Positions 1 to 10,632 of a stretch of 64,000 nt of DNA are shown piece by piece. This stretch comes from Melanopsichium pennsylvanicum (Eukaryota > Basidiomycota > Ustilaginomycetes > Ustilaginales). The position numbers were made by a program, and so were the translations under genes. The notes under the pieces are model-generated. The model did not search any database and was not told the DNA's origin. It worked only from the letters and a program-made list of their open reading frames with translations. How positions within the stretch are numbered: the first letter of the stretch is position 1; every line of letters begins with the position of its first letter. The stretch covers positions 62,001 through 126,000 of the forward strand of contig OAPG01000010.1 of assembly GCA_900208305.1 (NCBI GenBank), written 5' to 3'.

Positions 1-602
1 TTTGGAGCGTAAGCGACATCTTGGACGAAACGAGTGTGAGTGTTGATGGTCTTGTTGTACTTGTATGGTGCACCGTGGTAAAAGACAAGATTGTTATCAT
101 CACCTGCAGTGACAGCACGGAAAGGGCGATCTTTGCGGATGGCAACTGCATTGATCTGTCGGCTGTGACCCGTCACTTCACCGACACTCGAACCGCTGTC
201 AAAGGAGAAGGCGTGACCGAATCGTTCTCGACCGTCACCCACAGCGATGATGCGTTTCGACTCGCCATCCCAGGCTAGATCGTTGATGCGGCCAGCGATA
301 ACCTTGACTTCATTCTTGATGATTTGTTCATCACCGACGAGATCCCACACTCGAACATTCCCAGCTTGATCGGCAGAAGCACAGTAGAAGCCAGTGGGAG
401 AGATGCGTGCTACGGTGGTGGGCTGTGTGTGCTGCGAGTAGGCGAGAGCTGGCTTGGATGGCTCAGTGATAGATCGAACAAATACAGTCCGGTTTTGGCA
501 GTAAACTACCTTTTCGCCCTTGGGGTCGGCTGAGATCTTTGTGGATTGGGCACGAGTGGTGGCAGGATTGCCTGGGAGCAGGTTGTGTAAGGTCGCCGAC
601 AT
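1..602 (-). CDS. AIP1: Actin-interacting protein 1 (WD40), 5' part only
   Basis: The minus strand is open from the ATG at 602-600 to the window edge, giving about 200 N-terminal residues with no intron; the stop lies outside. The start reads MSATLHNLLPGNPATT and is followed by WD40 blades, with RVWDLVGD near residue 87 and then the family stretch with GDGRERFG and a GHSRQIN blade, ending near FVQDVAYAP. This order matches yeast Aip1/WDR1, a double WD40 propeller of about 600 residues that works with cofilin to disassemble actin filaments at cortical patches. Those roles come from family knowledge; the window shows only the first propeller. The gene is divergent from the Lys-Arg-rich gene at 1624. 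Very sure of the family. Confidence 0.93.
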   Translation of the reverse strand, partial: MSATLHNLLPGNPATTRAQSTKISADPKGEKVVYCQNRTVFVRSITEPSKPALAYSQHTQPTTVARISPTGFYCASADQAGNVRVWDLVGDEQIIKNEVKVIAGRINDLAWDGESKRIIAVGDGRERFGHAFSFDSGSSVGEVTGHSRQINAVAIRKDRPFRAVTAGDDNNLVFYHGAPYKYNKTINTHTRFVQDVAYAP

Positions 603-1623
603 TGTTTTGGTTTGCGAGGGAGGACGTAGTTGTGTGAGGTGAGTCGAGGGTCAAGATGGTGATAGGGGATGATGACGGCAATGATGATGATGCTCATGAT
701 TCATGATGATCCAGAAACATATGCCATGTACAGAGCAGCCATCCTCTTTCTAAGTACAGTAAACTTAGTAGTTCCTCCAACTGCTGCGTGTCCAACGTTG
801 TGCAGCGTTGTGCAGCAGTGCTGTAAAGACGCTCGCACAGCCCGATTTATTATTTAGAAGAAATGCAAAAAAGACAGTGCGTCCGTGCGCCAATTTATTC
901 TGAGATGTTAGAACGTTGTCATTCACAAAACCTAATGGGCCCAAAATTTCAACCCACTTTCTCACCAAAAAAAACTGAGTTGGATGCATTTGCCTTGCCA
1001 GACTTCATCATCATCATCTGCATCATCATCGTCAGTGTTTCAAAGCTTGGCGCATCTGCAGTCATTCATTCTCAACATTCTAGTTGACGTTTATTTGTGG
1101 GTCCAACTATCGAATGTAACAGCGTCACCTGACCCTTATCTTTTGCATAGTGAATGGTCTCACGCATACTGTACGGACTGCGAGTTTCTGACCGAGCCTC
1201 CTGACACTATGCGTGCCACTTTGTGTGCTATCCCTTGAATACATTATCCTCTACGCGATTACATTTTTGCTGATATACCAAGTTCAGGATGAAAGTGAGC
1301 CTTGGTAAGGAGCTGAAACTGTGGTGACCACTCATTGTACAGTACTTTACTTTCTCGACAATGACAAGCTTCGCCCCCACAAAATTCGCTTGTGGTGGGT
1401 CACCTCACTTGACCTTCAAGGCTGGGCTTATAGAACACACACACAGAATATAAGCAGTCTCAGCGTTCCTCAGTTCCCCCTTTTCTCCCTTTCCTTATAT
1501 CTCGTCACCACCGCAGCCAACTCAAGCATTGTAGCACATCAACACTTCACCGTAAAGTCCCTTTCAGCTTTTCCGACGGCGTCGACAGGCATCGACATCT
1601 TCCGTTTCGGTCAAGCTTCAGCC
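603..1623. other. Divergent intergenic region
   Basis: No gene is supported here. The stretch separates the starts of AIP1 (minus) and the Lys-Arg-rich gene (plus). It holds a short ATG-rich patch near 660-705, a CAT-type patch near 1003-1030, and TACAGTA-type heptamers at 755, 1167 and 1338. TATA-like sequences at about 1428-1435 (ttatagaa) and 1448-1455 (gaatataa) lie 170-200 bp before the ATG at 1624 and may serve that gene. Confidence 0.5.
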
Positions 1624-4600
1624 ATGCGTTTCATTTATTTCTTTGCCGCGTCTTACATTCTGATTGCGGCGGCAGCATGTCAGCCCCTAAGAGAAGCCAA
1701 AGCTGAACTCGAAGTCAGCAAGAATGCTTATCAAAAGCCTTCTCGATCTCCCAACCGTGCCAAGTTTGCTAATGGTAAAGTTAAGCGTGTAAGTCTTTGC
1801 TGCTTTTGCCAGCTTTCAGATCGTCGTGCGTATAGTATGTGTGCTGATTGTTTGGACTTGCTCATATTTGCATTTCACAGAGATTCACGGCAGGCGTCGA
1901 TGCGGCCACGGTTGCCATCACTGGTCTCTTTTCTCGCTTCGGTCATCGCGCTGGAGGCGCCGAAACTGCAGCTGAAGCAGCGCTAGACGATGCTGGTGGC
2001 AGACGCGAAGCATTCAGTCTGTTGAATCGGTTGAAATCTCGACCTTTCGGCAGTTCGGGCAAGCCTTGGTTGGCTTCCGAGCCAGAGCCTCACACTCCAG
2101 CCCATCCAAAGCCTTTCAAATTCGTGGGCGAAGACGGTGGCTATAAAGGTGATACCGACGGCGGCTCTCCTTTCTTCAAAAATTACAAGAGGCCTCCTCT
2201 TTCTTCATCACAGCTAGCCCCTGAGATCGGCTCACCTCACAGCAAAATCAACCCGGCAACCGATGCCAAGCGCATCGAGTACGAGCACTTTTGGCAGGAT
2301 CCTTCGCAGAGAAGCAAGATGTTGATCGCTTCAGCTGTCAGTGCTACCTTGAGTTTGTTGCTTGCTCGCACGATCAGGCAAGATATGGAAACCACCCAGA
2401 ATCTCGACGCAGCTAGAACTAGTGCGGAAGCTGCAAATCAAGCCGCTGTTCAGCAGGCCCTTGATGACAATGCCGCCCGCGAAGCTGCTCGGTCGAAGAA
2501 TTCATTCCGTCGTCGAGATATCGCTTTTACCGGCGATGATCAGCAGGTATCCAATGTACGAGCCACTTCATTCGCCCCTGCTCACAGCAAACATGATGCA
2601 CAGTTGGAGAAACATCTGCAGCCATCGGGCAAGAAGCCGCCGCAGAAGCAGGATCCTGAGCAAGTATCTTTGCAGTCGAAATCCTTTTCGAAGCGTGCCG
2701 ATGTCGAACCAGCGGATTCGTTCATGATCTATCACTCTGAAGATGTGCCTATGCTTTCGGACAACGCGCGCAAATGGATCATTCAGGCTTTGACCGGGAC
2801 TCTGATGCTTGGCGTTCTGGGCACGGCGGCGTACTTTGCTATCTCCGAGCTCGGCAGGCGTGGCATGAAGGGTCTAGCGGGGCAAGAGTATGCCACTCCA
2901 GTCTTTCGATCCGAGCTCGAGAAAGCGACTAGCACGACTGCGACCCAAGCGTCAAAGGTGGGTGACCGCGTTTGGATCGGGACCAAGGTGACCGTCGCTA
3001 CAGCGGCGATATCGCTTCTTTTGTGGCTCTCTAATTCGACGCTCAAAGGAGCACAAGGATGGGAGGGACTTGCCAAGAATGGCCAACGCATGCTTTCGAG
3101 CGAACGTCCGGCCCTGCGAATGCAATACCTGGATAAACGTCATCTGTTGAGTCCTCCTGCTATCCATCCTGTTGATGGAAATCATTTCGAGGAGGCTCAG
3201 ACGATACTGACTCGACCAGTACAAATCTTGCCGCATGAAATAGGCATTCCTTTTTATGACTTGATGGGCTTGACTATTGTTGGAGCGGCCGTCATCGTCC
3301 CGGCTTATTGGTTTCTGGAGATGTGGAAGGATGCTCTTCGCCAGCAACGGCTGCATCGTCAGATCGTTCCAACGCAACGCAACGCTAAACGAGCTCTGCC
3401 AGCTGCTTCTGAGCTCGAGGGGGCTGAGCATATTTTGACTGAACCCTGGATGACCGAACGAAGAAAGAAGTTGCTGAAAATTTTGGCCGGCGTCGGAACG
3501 GTTGGGTTGATCGAGACCCTTGTGATTTACGATACTGAGGAGAAGATGCGTGGCAAGGATGGTTTACGCAAGCGCTCGACCGAGAATCCCACCCAGCGAA
3601 TGCAACACATCGTTGTATGTACTCTGTCAGCTCCCGCTGAGCACGAGGAGGCTGGTCTGACCTTGGCTCGACCCTGCACACCCGAACAAAAAAAATTGCT
3701 GCTGAACATTTCAGACAGCGTCGCGATCGACGTGTTGACCAAGAAGGCGGAGCACCCTGAAGCTCGCAGCCCCGGGCCCAATAAAGAGCTTCACCGGCCC
3801 CTCAAACGGAGCAACGACGAACTCATGCTCGTACTTGGCGAAGCAGCTGGCTCATTTATCGGCAACGTGATATCGCTCTCACCCAAAGCCGCAGTCACTA
3901 CCTTAGCATTGGGCGCAGCAGGGGGCGGAAGTTACGGCATATATTACGCAGTCAAGAAGAAACAGAAGGCAAAGAAGCGTCCGAAATATCCAACCAATCA
4001 AAGTTTGCACAAGCGATACAACGAAACGCTGACAGAGCCTTTGATGAATTTCTCGAAGCGAGATACGCTCACGATGGCGAAGGCGGCCTGTGCGCTGACG
4101 CAAAACCCAATAGAAGAAGCAAAGACCACAAGTTTGCTCGGCGAAAATTCAGTCAAGAAGAGCCGCAGTGTTGACAAGACATCGCAGCTCTCGAACAGGA
4201 TGACCAATTCGGGCCCAATGGCCACTGCCATTGTGTCGAAAGCAAAAAAGGTAGTTGGAGAGCTGTCCGACTCGTATAAGTTGGTACATGCTGACTTTAG
4301 AAGTTTGGTCTCCAAGACTCCGCTCAGGCCGCTTGAGAAGCAGGCTCGAAACGAGAGGCTGAAGGACTACGCTATTTTAGGTGGTGCTCTTGCCGCTCTG
4401 GAGACGATGAGAGTATACGCGGTGTACTATGTTCTGAAAAATCACAAGGAGAATAAGCAACATCAGCGAGAACTGGAGCAATGGCACCAGCAGAAAAAGC
4501 AGTGGGAAGAAGGTTCTTCCAATCCGTCCATGACGAGCGAGCGCACTCTTGCGAAACGAGCCATTACCATGCCTCTGCCCGAGAAAGGGCCCGCTGAAGT

Positions 4601-5036
4601 TGATTTGTCGGCACATGTCTCTAAAGTTGACTCTAAGCCTGAACTGATCAAGCGTGGCGAAGATTCGCCAAACGGTGCAGTGGTACTGCGTATTTTGCGA
4701 CAGCTTGGTTTTGGCGCTCATCAAGCTGGGTTCGGCTTCTTTCCTTCTACACCTCCACATCAATCTTGGTCTGGGTCTCACTTACAGCCGCATCGTCAAC
4801 GTTGTCAACGCCGACCATCTTCGTCATCCCCTTTAGCAGGAAATTTCGCTGCTGATTCCCCAAAAAATCCTTTTTGGCGTGATTCCGAGAAAGACAATGT
4901 GAGGAGCCCTTCTCATCTTGGTCAGCGACTGCACACTTACTGTTCCGTGGAGGACACTGGCGGCAAAGGTGCTCTCACTGTTGGGCGGGATTCGACCGAG
5001 CACCCCGCTGACCGGCTTACGAAACGCTCAGAGTAA
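1624..5036 (+). CDS. Secreted or membrane protein with repeated Lys-Arg sites (two exons)
   Basis: Exon 1 is 1624-1788 (55 codons) and exon 2 is 1881-5036, joined in phase 0 for about 1106 residues. The start is the ATG before MRFIYFFAASYILIAAAAC, a convincing signal peptide or signal anchor. At least nine Lys-Arg pairs (about residues 326, 473, 558, 619, 697, 766, 780, 947, 979, and again just before the C-terminus) look like Kex2-type sites. Between them lie six or more hydrophobic segments of about 20 residues, and a loosely repeated motif with LTRP, LTEP or LARP preceded by Glu-rich residues and followed by Lys-Lys-Leu-Leu. I know no named family. Possible roles are a polyprotein cut by Kex2 into related peptides, or a multi-span membrane protein with incidental KR pairs. 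The C-terminal 120 residues change character (see findings). Confidence 0.72.
1789..1880 (+). other. 92-bp spliceosomal intron
   Basis: The donor is GTAAGT at 1789 and the acceptor TTTCACAG ends at 1880, with a branch-like TGCTGATT about 35 bp before the acceptor. Splicing joins codon 55 (CGT) to AGA in phase 0 and attaches the signal-peptide exon to the long reading frame, which has no good ATG of its own near its start. Confidence 0.8.
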
Positions 5037-6044
5037 GCGGGGGAGAATACCGAGTCGCTTTCAATGGTAAATCGCCTTCCTATAGCTATGTTTCCCTTGC
5101 ATCCAGCTGGTGCTATCGAAACGTCCGAGAAGTACCTAGACTAGCGAATTGGAAAGGAAGATGGTGCACAAATATCTTTATCCAATTTAGAGATCTCCTC
5201 AAGCGCAGCGTAGGGGCTCGAGTTACGGGCTCACAGATATCAAGGTCGCAGCCAGTAGCTCTGTCCACTGCTGAAGAATCTTGAAGCTTCGAGGTGTAAG
5301 GCAACAATGTTGATCCGACGAATTTGAATATGTAGTGGTCCTGATCCTTTATGTTTCATCCTTTTCTTACCTCGAATTCATCATTGAGGTTTGTTCGAGA
5401 TTTAGTTCACTGCAACACACTCTTTTAATTTTATTATTAATATTCATTTTCCCCTCAAAATTTCCACTCCTTTCTTTCTCGCTACCGTTTTCCTCCCAAT
5501 TCTGACGGAGCTCTCTTCTTCATAGAGATTCTTTTGGGAGTATGTTTCGAGATCTATCGCAATGTCAATCATCATTTATTCCCCCTCGAGAACTTTTGGT
5601 TTGCCAGCTTGACATTTTTAAAAGCTTCTGCTTGCGGGGGTGGTGGTGGGTGTTGGACCTGTCAAGCTTGGCCGATAACGATTTCGATTGAAACAATCGG
5701 AAGCTCGCGCGAGAATGCGGAGGTTGATAAAGTCGCTTGCATGCATTCAAACTTGGATATCGGTTGGTTTTGGAAATCTCTATACTTGTTGATTTCAAAC
5801 ATAGTATCCTAATCGTCTCATTTTCGTCGTTGTTGTTGTTGTTATCACTCCTCTTACAATCAATTTAGATTGGTGGTAAGTTTCATTTTATACTGAATGT
5901 TGGGTTTGTACCATCATCACAACAATCCACTCATTGCCTTGTTCACGTTTTCGTAAGGCTAACCACTACTCTTATTCTAAAATGGCTCCTATTGCAATCA
6001 ATACCACCTCTACCATCCCAATTCGAAGTTGATCAAACAGAATC
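5037..6044. other. Intergenic region with in-frame leader ORF
   Basis: No gene is supported. The stretch is the 3' flank of the Lys-Arg-rich gene and the promoter and leader of the racemase gene. It includes a G-rich patch at about 5633-5655 and a TTG repeat at about 5827-5842. A 16-codon ORF at 5982-6032 begins with ATG in the same frame as the racemase start and ends in TGA only four codons before it. Confidence 0.5.
5982..6032 (+). promoter_or_regulatory. Upstream ORF in frame with the racemase gene
   Basis: ATG at 5982 opens a 16-residue ORF closed by TGA at 6030-6032. The main ATG is at 6045 in the same frame, 63 bp downstream. If the leader is transcribed, ribosomes would meet this ORF first. 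It could lower translation of the main ORF, or TGA readthrough could give an N-terminally extended product. Both are inference. Confidence 0.4.
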
Positions 6045-6776
6045 ATGTCATCTTTATCCAACGTTGCGATTTATGTTGTGAATCCAAATTCTTCCTCTGT
6101 AATCACCCATGCTCTCTCCATATCTTTATCTCCACAAACGCCGCCAGGTTGCACTTCAAACTTTGTTACGGGTCCACCTACATGTCCTGAATCGATTCAG
6201 GACATTTCTGGTAGCATCATCTCTGCTGCTGAAACGTATAAATTTCTGGTCTCTTCGAGTCCAAATTTGGATCTAAACCAGCATTCTGCATCGGCGTTTC
6301 TAGTGGCATGTTTCAGTGATCATCCTTTAGTTGGGATTTTGCGTCAAAAGGTACCAAATAAACCTTCGATTCATCTGCTCGAAGCAGCGATTATTCACGC
6401 TTTGAGTGTAGGTACAAAGTTTGGTGTGTTGACAACTGGAAAAAGTGTAGTATCAGATGTAGAGGCAGGAGTAAGGAAAGTTATGGGAGGTCATTCGGAT
6501 AGGTATGTTGGTACGCATGCGACAGGGTTAGGGGTGGTGGAATTGCAAACCGGAAACCGAGCAAAAGTGGAGGGGATGATAAAGAAAGGTGCACAAGACT
6601 TGGTGAGGAAAGGTGCGGATGTGATTATCCTAGGATGTGCCGGTATGACGGGTATGGAAGGGTTGGTGAGAGAAGCATGTGACGAGGTGGGGGAGGAGAA
6701 TGTTGCAGTCATAGATGGTGCAAAGGCAGGAATGCAGATTTTGGCCGGTTTGGCCAGGGTTAATTACAGAGCATGA
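6045..6776 (+). CDS. DCG1: Asp/Glu/hydantoin racemase family protein (DCG1-like)
   Basis: The protein has 243 residues and no intron. The N-terminus runs straight into the family opening (VAIYVVNPNSSS). The two cysteines expected of the Asp/Glu racemase fold are present: Cys89 in a VACFSDHP context and Cys198 in ILGCAGMTG. The length matches yeast Dcg1 (about 244), a nitrogen-regulated protein next to allantoin genes in yeast whose exact substrate is unsettled. The enzyme type (cofactor-independent racemase on hydantoins or allantoin-like compounds) is family inference. It converges on the FAD oxidase gene with a 265-bp gap. No allantoin gene is visible nearby. Confidence 0.85.
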   Translation: MSSLSNVAIYVVNPNSSSVITHALSISLSPQTPPGCTSNFVTGPPTCPESIQDISGSIISAAETYKFLVSSSPNLDLNQHSASAFLVACFSDHPLVGILRQKVPNKPSIHLLEAAIIHALSVGTKFGVLTTGKSVVSDVEAGVRKVMGGHSDRYVGTHATGLGVVELQTGNRAKVEGMIKKGAQDLVRKGADVIILGCAGMTGMEGLVREACDEVGEENVAVIDGAKAGMQILAGLARVNYRA

Positions 6777-7041
6777 GGTCAAAACTGCTTGACCTTTGTA
6801 CATCTATCAGTGAATTGGGTGCAGACGTGAATCGAAAAGGACACAGCGAGACCATCCACGGCAACGCAATATCCATGTCAGTCATCTCTACCTTTGATCG
6901 TCATCCAGACTTCCGTCGGCCTCGCTCTCGCCTTACGCAGAATTTCAATGTTCTCGCACAATCTGTTGTACATCCCATCCATCTGGATATCTTTCAAAAA
7001 TTGCATTACCGATCAGGAAAAATCATGTCAAGTAGTGATGT

Positions 7042-8643
7042 TTATGCGTGAGCCAAACTCTGTGGGAAATCAAAAATCACCTGCGGATCCCATTTGGACT
7101 TCAACTGTTTCAATCTTGCCAGCGCTGAAGCGTAATAAGCGTTTGGCCAATCGACCTGACGAGCGTCAATGTAATTGACGTATGCTCCCCAGTCTACATC
7201 CTGCTTGCTAGCTTTGGCGGTATTGACCAGATCATCAAATGCGCTATGCACCTTCTCTTGTGCTTGTGGATTGTCGTTCCCTGGGAAACCATACGAGTAG
7301 AACTGAGAAACGAACCCACTTTGATGAGCGTTGAACGCGCTATCGTTAGCATCGACCGTAGCAGAAGGATAGGATAAGGGACCGAGAAAGTCAAATGAAA
7401 TGCTGTTGCCTGTACCCTGCAATCCAGCATAACCGTCGAGCTTGTTGACAAGGGCGAGGGCCGAGTTGTAATCGTATGTTGCGATTGCGGGTTGAACGAG
7501 CGACTTTGCGTAAAACTGCTCGTGATCTTGACCAACTTTGCCTGTCACATCCAACGATCCCATGATATCTTCAAGACTTTCGATCCAGCTCGAAAAAGAT
7601 TTCACAGAGGTCTCTGCAGGAGAGATGGCTGCAGTGGTGTGGAAACGGGACATGAGAGCGTCATGGTTCGAACGGGAAGAATTGACATGTTGCCCTGAGA
7701 GTTGACAACTGTTTCCGTCAAAGTCTCCAGCCGAAGCTCCTGCGAGCAAAAGTTCTCCACCAAAATTGGCTTCCAGCTGCTGCTGCGGATCTGTGGCGAG
7801 TATCATACTCTGGAGGGCAACAAGCGCTTTTGCACAATCCTGGTTGGTTTTGTAAGAGTAAGCAAAGTTGAGAATCTGTGTAGGCGCCTTTTCGAGTGAG
7901 AAGCCAAACTCGGTGACGACACCGAAGTTGTTTGCACCACCACCTCTTAAACCCCACCAAAGATCGTTGTTCTCATGCTTGGAAACCACTCTGATGGTTC
8001 CGTCGCGATCCACGATACGCATCGAGACGATTCTATCGAGTAAGAAACCCCAAGCTCTGGTTGTGAAACCAAACCCTCCGCCCAAAGCATGACCGGAAAC
8101 ACCCACCATGGGACACGTTCCATGCGGCAAAGCGTACTGACCCTGATCCCAAATCTTTTGTGCAAGTGTACCGAGCCTGACTCCAGCCCCAACTTTTGCT
8201 GTATTAGCATTCTGATCCACGACAACAGAGCTTAGACTTTGTAGATCCACGACCACACTGCCATCTTGACCTCCTAAAGAATAGCTTTCGTAAGAATGAC
8301 CTCCAGATCGTGGTGACAGCTTGTACTGTCCTTGTTGCTGCGAGACGCATTTCACAATGGATGCAACTTGAGCTTCGTTGGATGGAACAGTGATGACCAA
8401 AGGTTTGTATGCGAAGATGGGATTGTATGAAGAGGATAAAGAAGAGTAGTCGGAGCTGGATTGGTAGGCAAGTTGGGTTCCACCGCTGTTGGAAAGACAG
8501 GATTGGAGTGAATTGAGAGCGGTTGTGTTGTCTGTACGGGGTAGAAGTGGACTATGATTATCGAATGTGTATATGGGAAAAGCGGAAACTAGGGTAGATG
8601 ATAGCGCAAAGGCTGCAATGACCAGTTGTGCGGTGGTCATCAT
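7042..8643 (-). CDS. Secreted FAD-linked oxidase, berberine-bridge/GOOX type
   Basis: About 533 residues. I chose the ATG at 8643 because it directly precedes a signal peptide ending near TLVSA-FPIY; the open frame continues upstream only with non-signal residues. The FAD_binding_4 domain carries both covalent flavin anchors: His116 in RSGGHSYESY and Cys177 in HGTCPMVGVSGH. The C-terminal BBE motif (AYYASALARL, then FDFPQS) is intact. Fungal relatives oxidise oligosaccharides at C1 or act on secondary metabolites, making hydrogen peroxide outside the cell. The substrate cannot be read from sequence. No pathway neighbours suggest a biosynthetic cluster, so a carbohydrate oxidase is my first guess. 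Confidence 0.92.
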   Translation of the reverse strand: MMTTAQLVIAAFALSSTLVSAFPIYTFDNHSPLLPRTDNTTALNSLQSCLSNSGGTQLAYQSSSDYSSLSSSYNPIFAYKPLVITVPSNEAQVASIVKCVSQQQGQYKLSPRSGGHSYESYSLGGQDGSVVVDLQSLSSVVVDQNANTAKVGAGVRLGTLAQKIWDQGQYALPHGTCPMVGVSGHALGGGFGFTTRAWGFLLDRIVSMRIVDRDGTIRVVSKHENNDLWWGLRGGGANNFGVVTEFGFSLEKAPTQILNFAYSYKTNQDCAKALVALQSMILATDPQQQLEANFGGELLLAGASAGDFDGNSCQLSGQHVNSSRSNHDALMSRFHTTAAISPAETSVKSFSSWIESLEDIMGSLDVTGKVGQDHEQFYAKSLVQPAIATYDYNSALALVNKLDGYAGLQGTGNSISFDFLGPLSYPSATVDANDSAFNAHQSGFVSQFYSYGFPGNDNPQAQEKVHSAFDDLVNTAKASKQDVDWGAYVNYIDARQVDWPNAYYASALARLKQLKSKWDPQVIFDFPQSLAHA

Positions 8644-8836
8644 GACGATAAGTAATTCCTCAAACCGTTTGAGTGCAGGCAATCGCAGCGGGAGGAAAGA
8701 GAAAGGTGGGTGGATGAAGCTCTGATTGGATCGAGGCTAAAAGCTTTTCGGTGATGATGGTAAACGAAATGGATCTCGCTCTAGGCAATGTGTATGAGAT
8801 TGAGAATGGGTAAGCCTGAACAAGGCGATTATACTG

Positions 8837-8844
8837 TATATAAG
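8837..8844 (-). promoter_or_regulatory. TATA-like box of the FAD oxidase gene
   Basis: The minus strand reads CTTATATA here, about 195 bp before the ATG at 8643. It overlaps a TACTGTA heptamer at 8832-8838. Confidence 0.4.
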
Positions 8845-9499
8845 TTGGCATCATCAGCTGTCAAAGAGTTTGATGTTGCATAGACGAATGTTTGCCCCAC
8901 CGACCCACTCTTGTTGAAAGACACATGTGCACAAGACCTTCTCGGATTGACAGAATCGCATACAAGCTACTGTATCAGGGATGCCGAAGTTTGTTTCATT
9001 CATTCAAACCAAACTCACACTATCCTCCCTAATCCTATCCATGCTTGTACTGTAACTTGAGTGGTATGCGATTCTCATGGTCTTCCATCTCAACCAGCAA
9101 CGACCCACATTATAAATGCCACATAAACCATTGAGGCCAAACTCGCTTCCATGTCTAGGTAGTCCGACCTTGGCTAGTCTAACCGAACCGATCCGAGGTT
9201 GTGCAACTCCGAAGTCGTCGAAGCGCATTTATTATTATGTCGCACACCATTGTGAGGTACAGTATAGTGTTTTTGGAGTGTATTTGATGAGGGCAAAGCT
9301 AATTTGGCTTGACGACGTCATTTGACCTGATGTGGGTCTGAGAGCAGTGGTATTGTTTCTTTAGCACCGCTTTACAGTCACATATTGAAGGGATCCCGAC
9401 GACAGGGTCCCATTGACACCTGCCTCCGTTTGCCGTGTTATAGCTTCGGAACTTTCGCCATTTCTTCGGCAGCAGACACTGCATCGCTTTTAGGTACAG

Positions 9500-9530
9500 T
9501 AAAAATAAAAATAAAAATAAAAATAAAAAT
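9500..9530. repeat. (TAAAAA)5 microsatellite
   Basis: Five perfect TAAAAA units plus a final T. They begin inside the TACAGTA heptamer at 9495. Confidence 0.9.
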
Positions 9531-9646
9531 GTAAAAGTCTGTACAATCCTGCTAACTTAAGTTGAGTACGGTTTCAGAAGAAAGAAGAAGAGAAGCAAAG
9601 TGCGTGCAGAAAAGCTCGAAACTATCAAATTTCTCGCCTTTTTCAC

Positions 9647-9649
9647 TTT

Positions 9650-9680
<31 letters not shown>

Positions 9681-9687
9681 CTTTTTT
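9647..9687. repeat. Long interrupted T tract
   Basis: About 41 bp of almost pure T with two C interruptions. It could be a retroposed poly(A) on the minus strand, but no element is recognisable beside it. Confidence 0.8.
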
Positions 9688-10326
9688 CGCAATCGACACT
9701 TTTAGGTCTAACAAATCTTGTATCATTTAATGAGATGTGAGATCGTTCAAATTTGAAAATCCGAATTGGAATTACATAAGCTGGTTTTTCTTGCCTTTTC
9801 CCGTGGCTACCCGACGCAGTGTTGAATACAAAGTATTCTGGATCTATAAGATCAAAACACTTGATCTAACATTATACGAATGTTAATTTATTCACTGTAA
9901 AAGGTGTATGTGTGGCTGGACACCAAATTCTGATGCGAACGTTATTTTTCATATTCAACTCCATCTCTACCTCCATCTCCAACGACAACCACTTACTTGA
10001 TGGACATCTATGCACATCCTCATTTTTCTTTTATCGCATATTCTTTCTCTGAGCACGGACGATCAACTTCTGCATTCGCCTTCATTTTTAATTGGTTTAT
10101 TTTCGACCACTTAATATATCATCATCATTCAGGAACGTTATTCTACCTTTAACGGTACAAACTTGTCGATCCAGACTTTCCTTTTTACCACCACAGATTC
10201 ACCTCGCAAGGACTTAATCTGGCCTTTTTTTTTCTCTCTTTCTTGAACGCAATTCAACCGAATGTTTATTGGAAGAGACACATTTCTTATCGATATACCT
10301 TGAAGCGGGAGATTTTTACAGACAAG

Positions 10327-10632
10327 ATGTTACGTTCAATAATGAATCCTTCAATGAGGACTAAACGTTTGGCAACTTCTACTTTTTTTATTGCCACTTT
10401 TGCTGCTTCGATACTTACTGTATCACTTTCAGCTTCAACTATCTTACCTTGTCCAGCAAACTCTGGTTCAAAAACAAGAGGTACACTTTCACAAGACAGT
10501 CAGCAGAATAATACACAGTCTCCAGGTGTAGGTCAAAAATTAAATTTGACAAAAAAAGGCGGTTGGATCGAAATTCATCATCCCATTCAAACACATCATC
10601 ATCATCAACATCAACATCAACAACAACAATAA
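10327..10632 (+). CDS. Small one-span protein with His/Gln tail
   Basis: I take the ATG at 10327, giving 101 residues; the open frame extends upstream but only with a TTG start. After a basic N-terminus (about residues 1-16) comes a hydrophobic segment at about 17-41 ending in ILPCPANS. A low-complexity linker follows, then KKGGWIEIHH, then a His/Gln tail written by CAT and CAA repeats. A basic N-terminus plus one span would suit a small mitochondrial inner-membrane or secreted protein. I do not recognise the family. The stop TAA follows CAA codons and differs from them by one base. Moderately sure it is a real gene. Confidence 0.5.
   Translation: MLRSIMNPSMRTKRLATSTFFIATFAASILTVSLSASTILPCPANSGSKTRGTLSQDSQQNNTQSPGVGQKLNLTKKGGWIEIHHPIQTHHHHQHQHQQQQ

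Larger units (their letters stand above)
8644..10326. other. Intergenic region rich in simple repeats
   Basis: No gene is supported in the 1.7 kb between the divergent FAD oxidase and the small plus-strand gene. It contains TACAGTA-type heptamers at 8832, 8968, 9048, 9258 and 9495, a hexanucleotide repeat at 9500-9530 and a long T tract at 9647-9687. The last 400 bp are T/C-rich, as expected for a leader. Confidence 0.5.

Noticed and set aside
1321..1986. 221-codon open frame overlapping the start of the Lys-Arg gene
   Set aside because: It starts with GTG, contains the true exon 1 and reads through its intron. It is better explained by the spliced gene.
6045..8643. Secondary-metabolite cluster formed by the racemase and the FAD oxidase
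   Set aside because: There is no core synthase, transporter or regulator next to them, and the genes are convergent and functionally unrelated.
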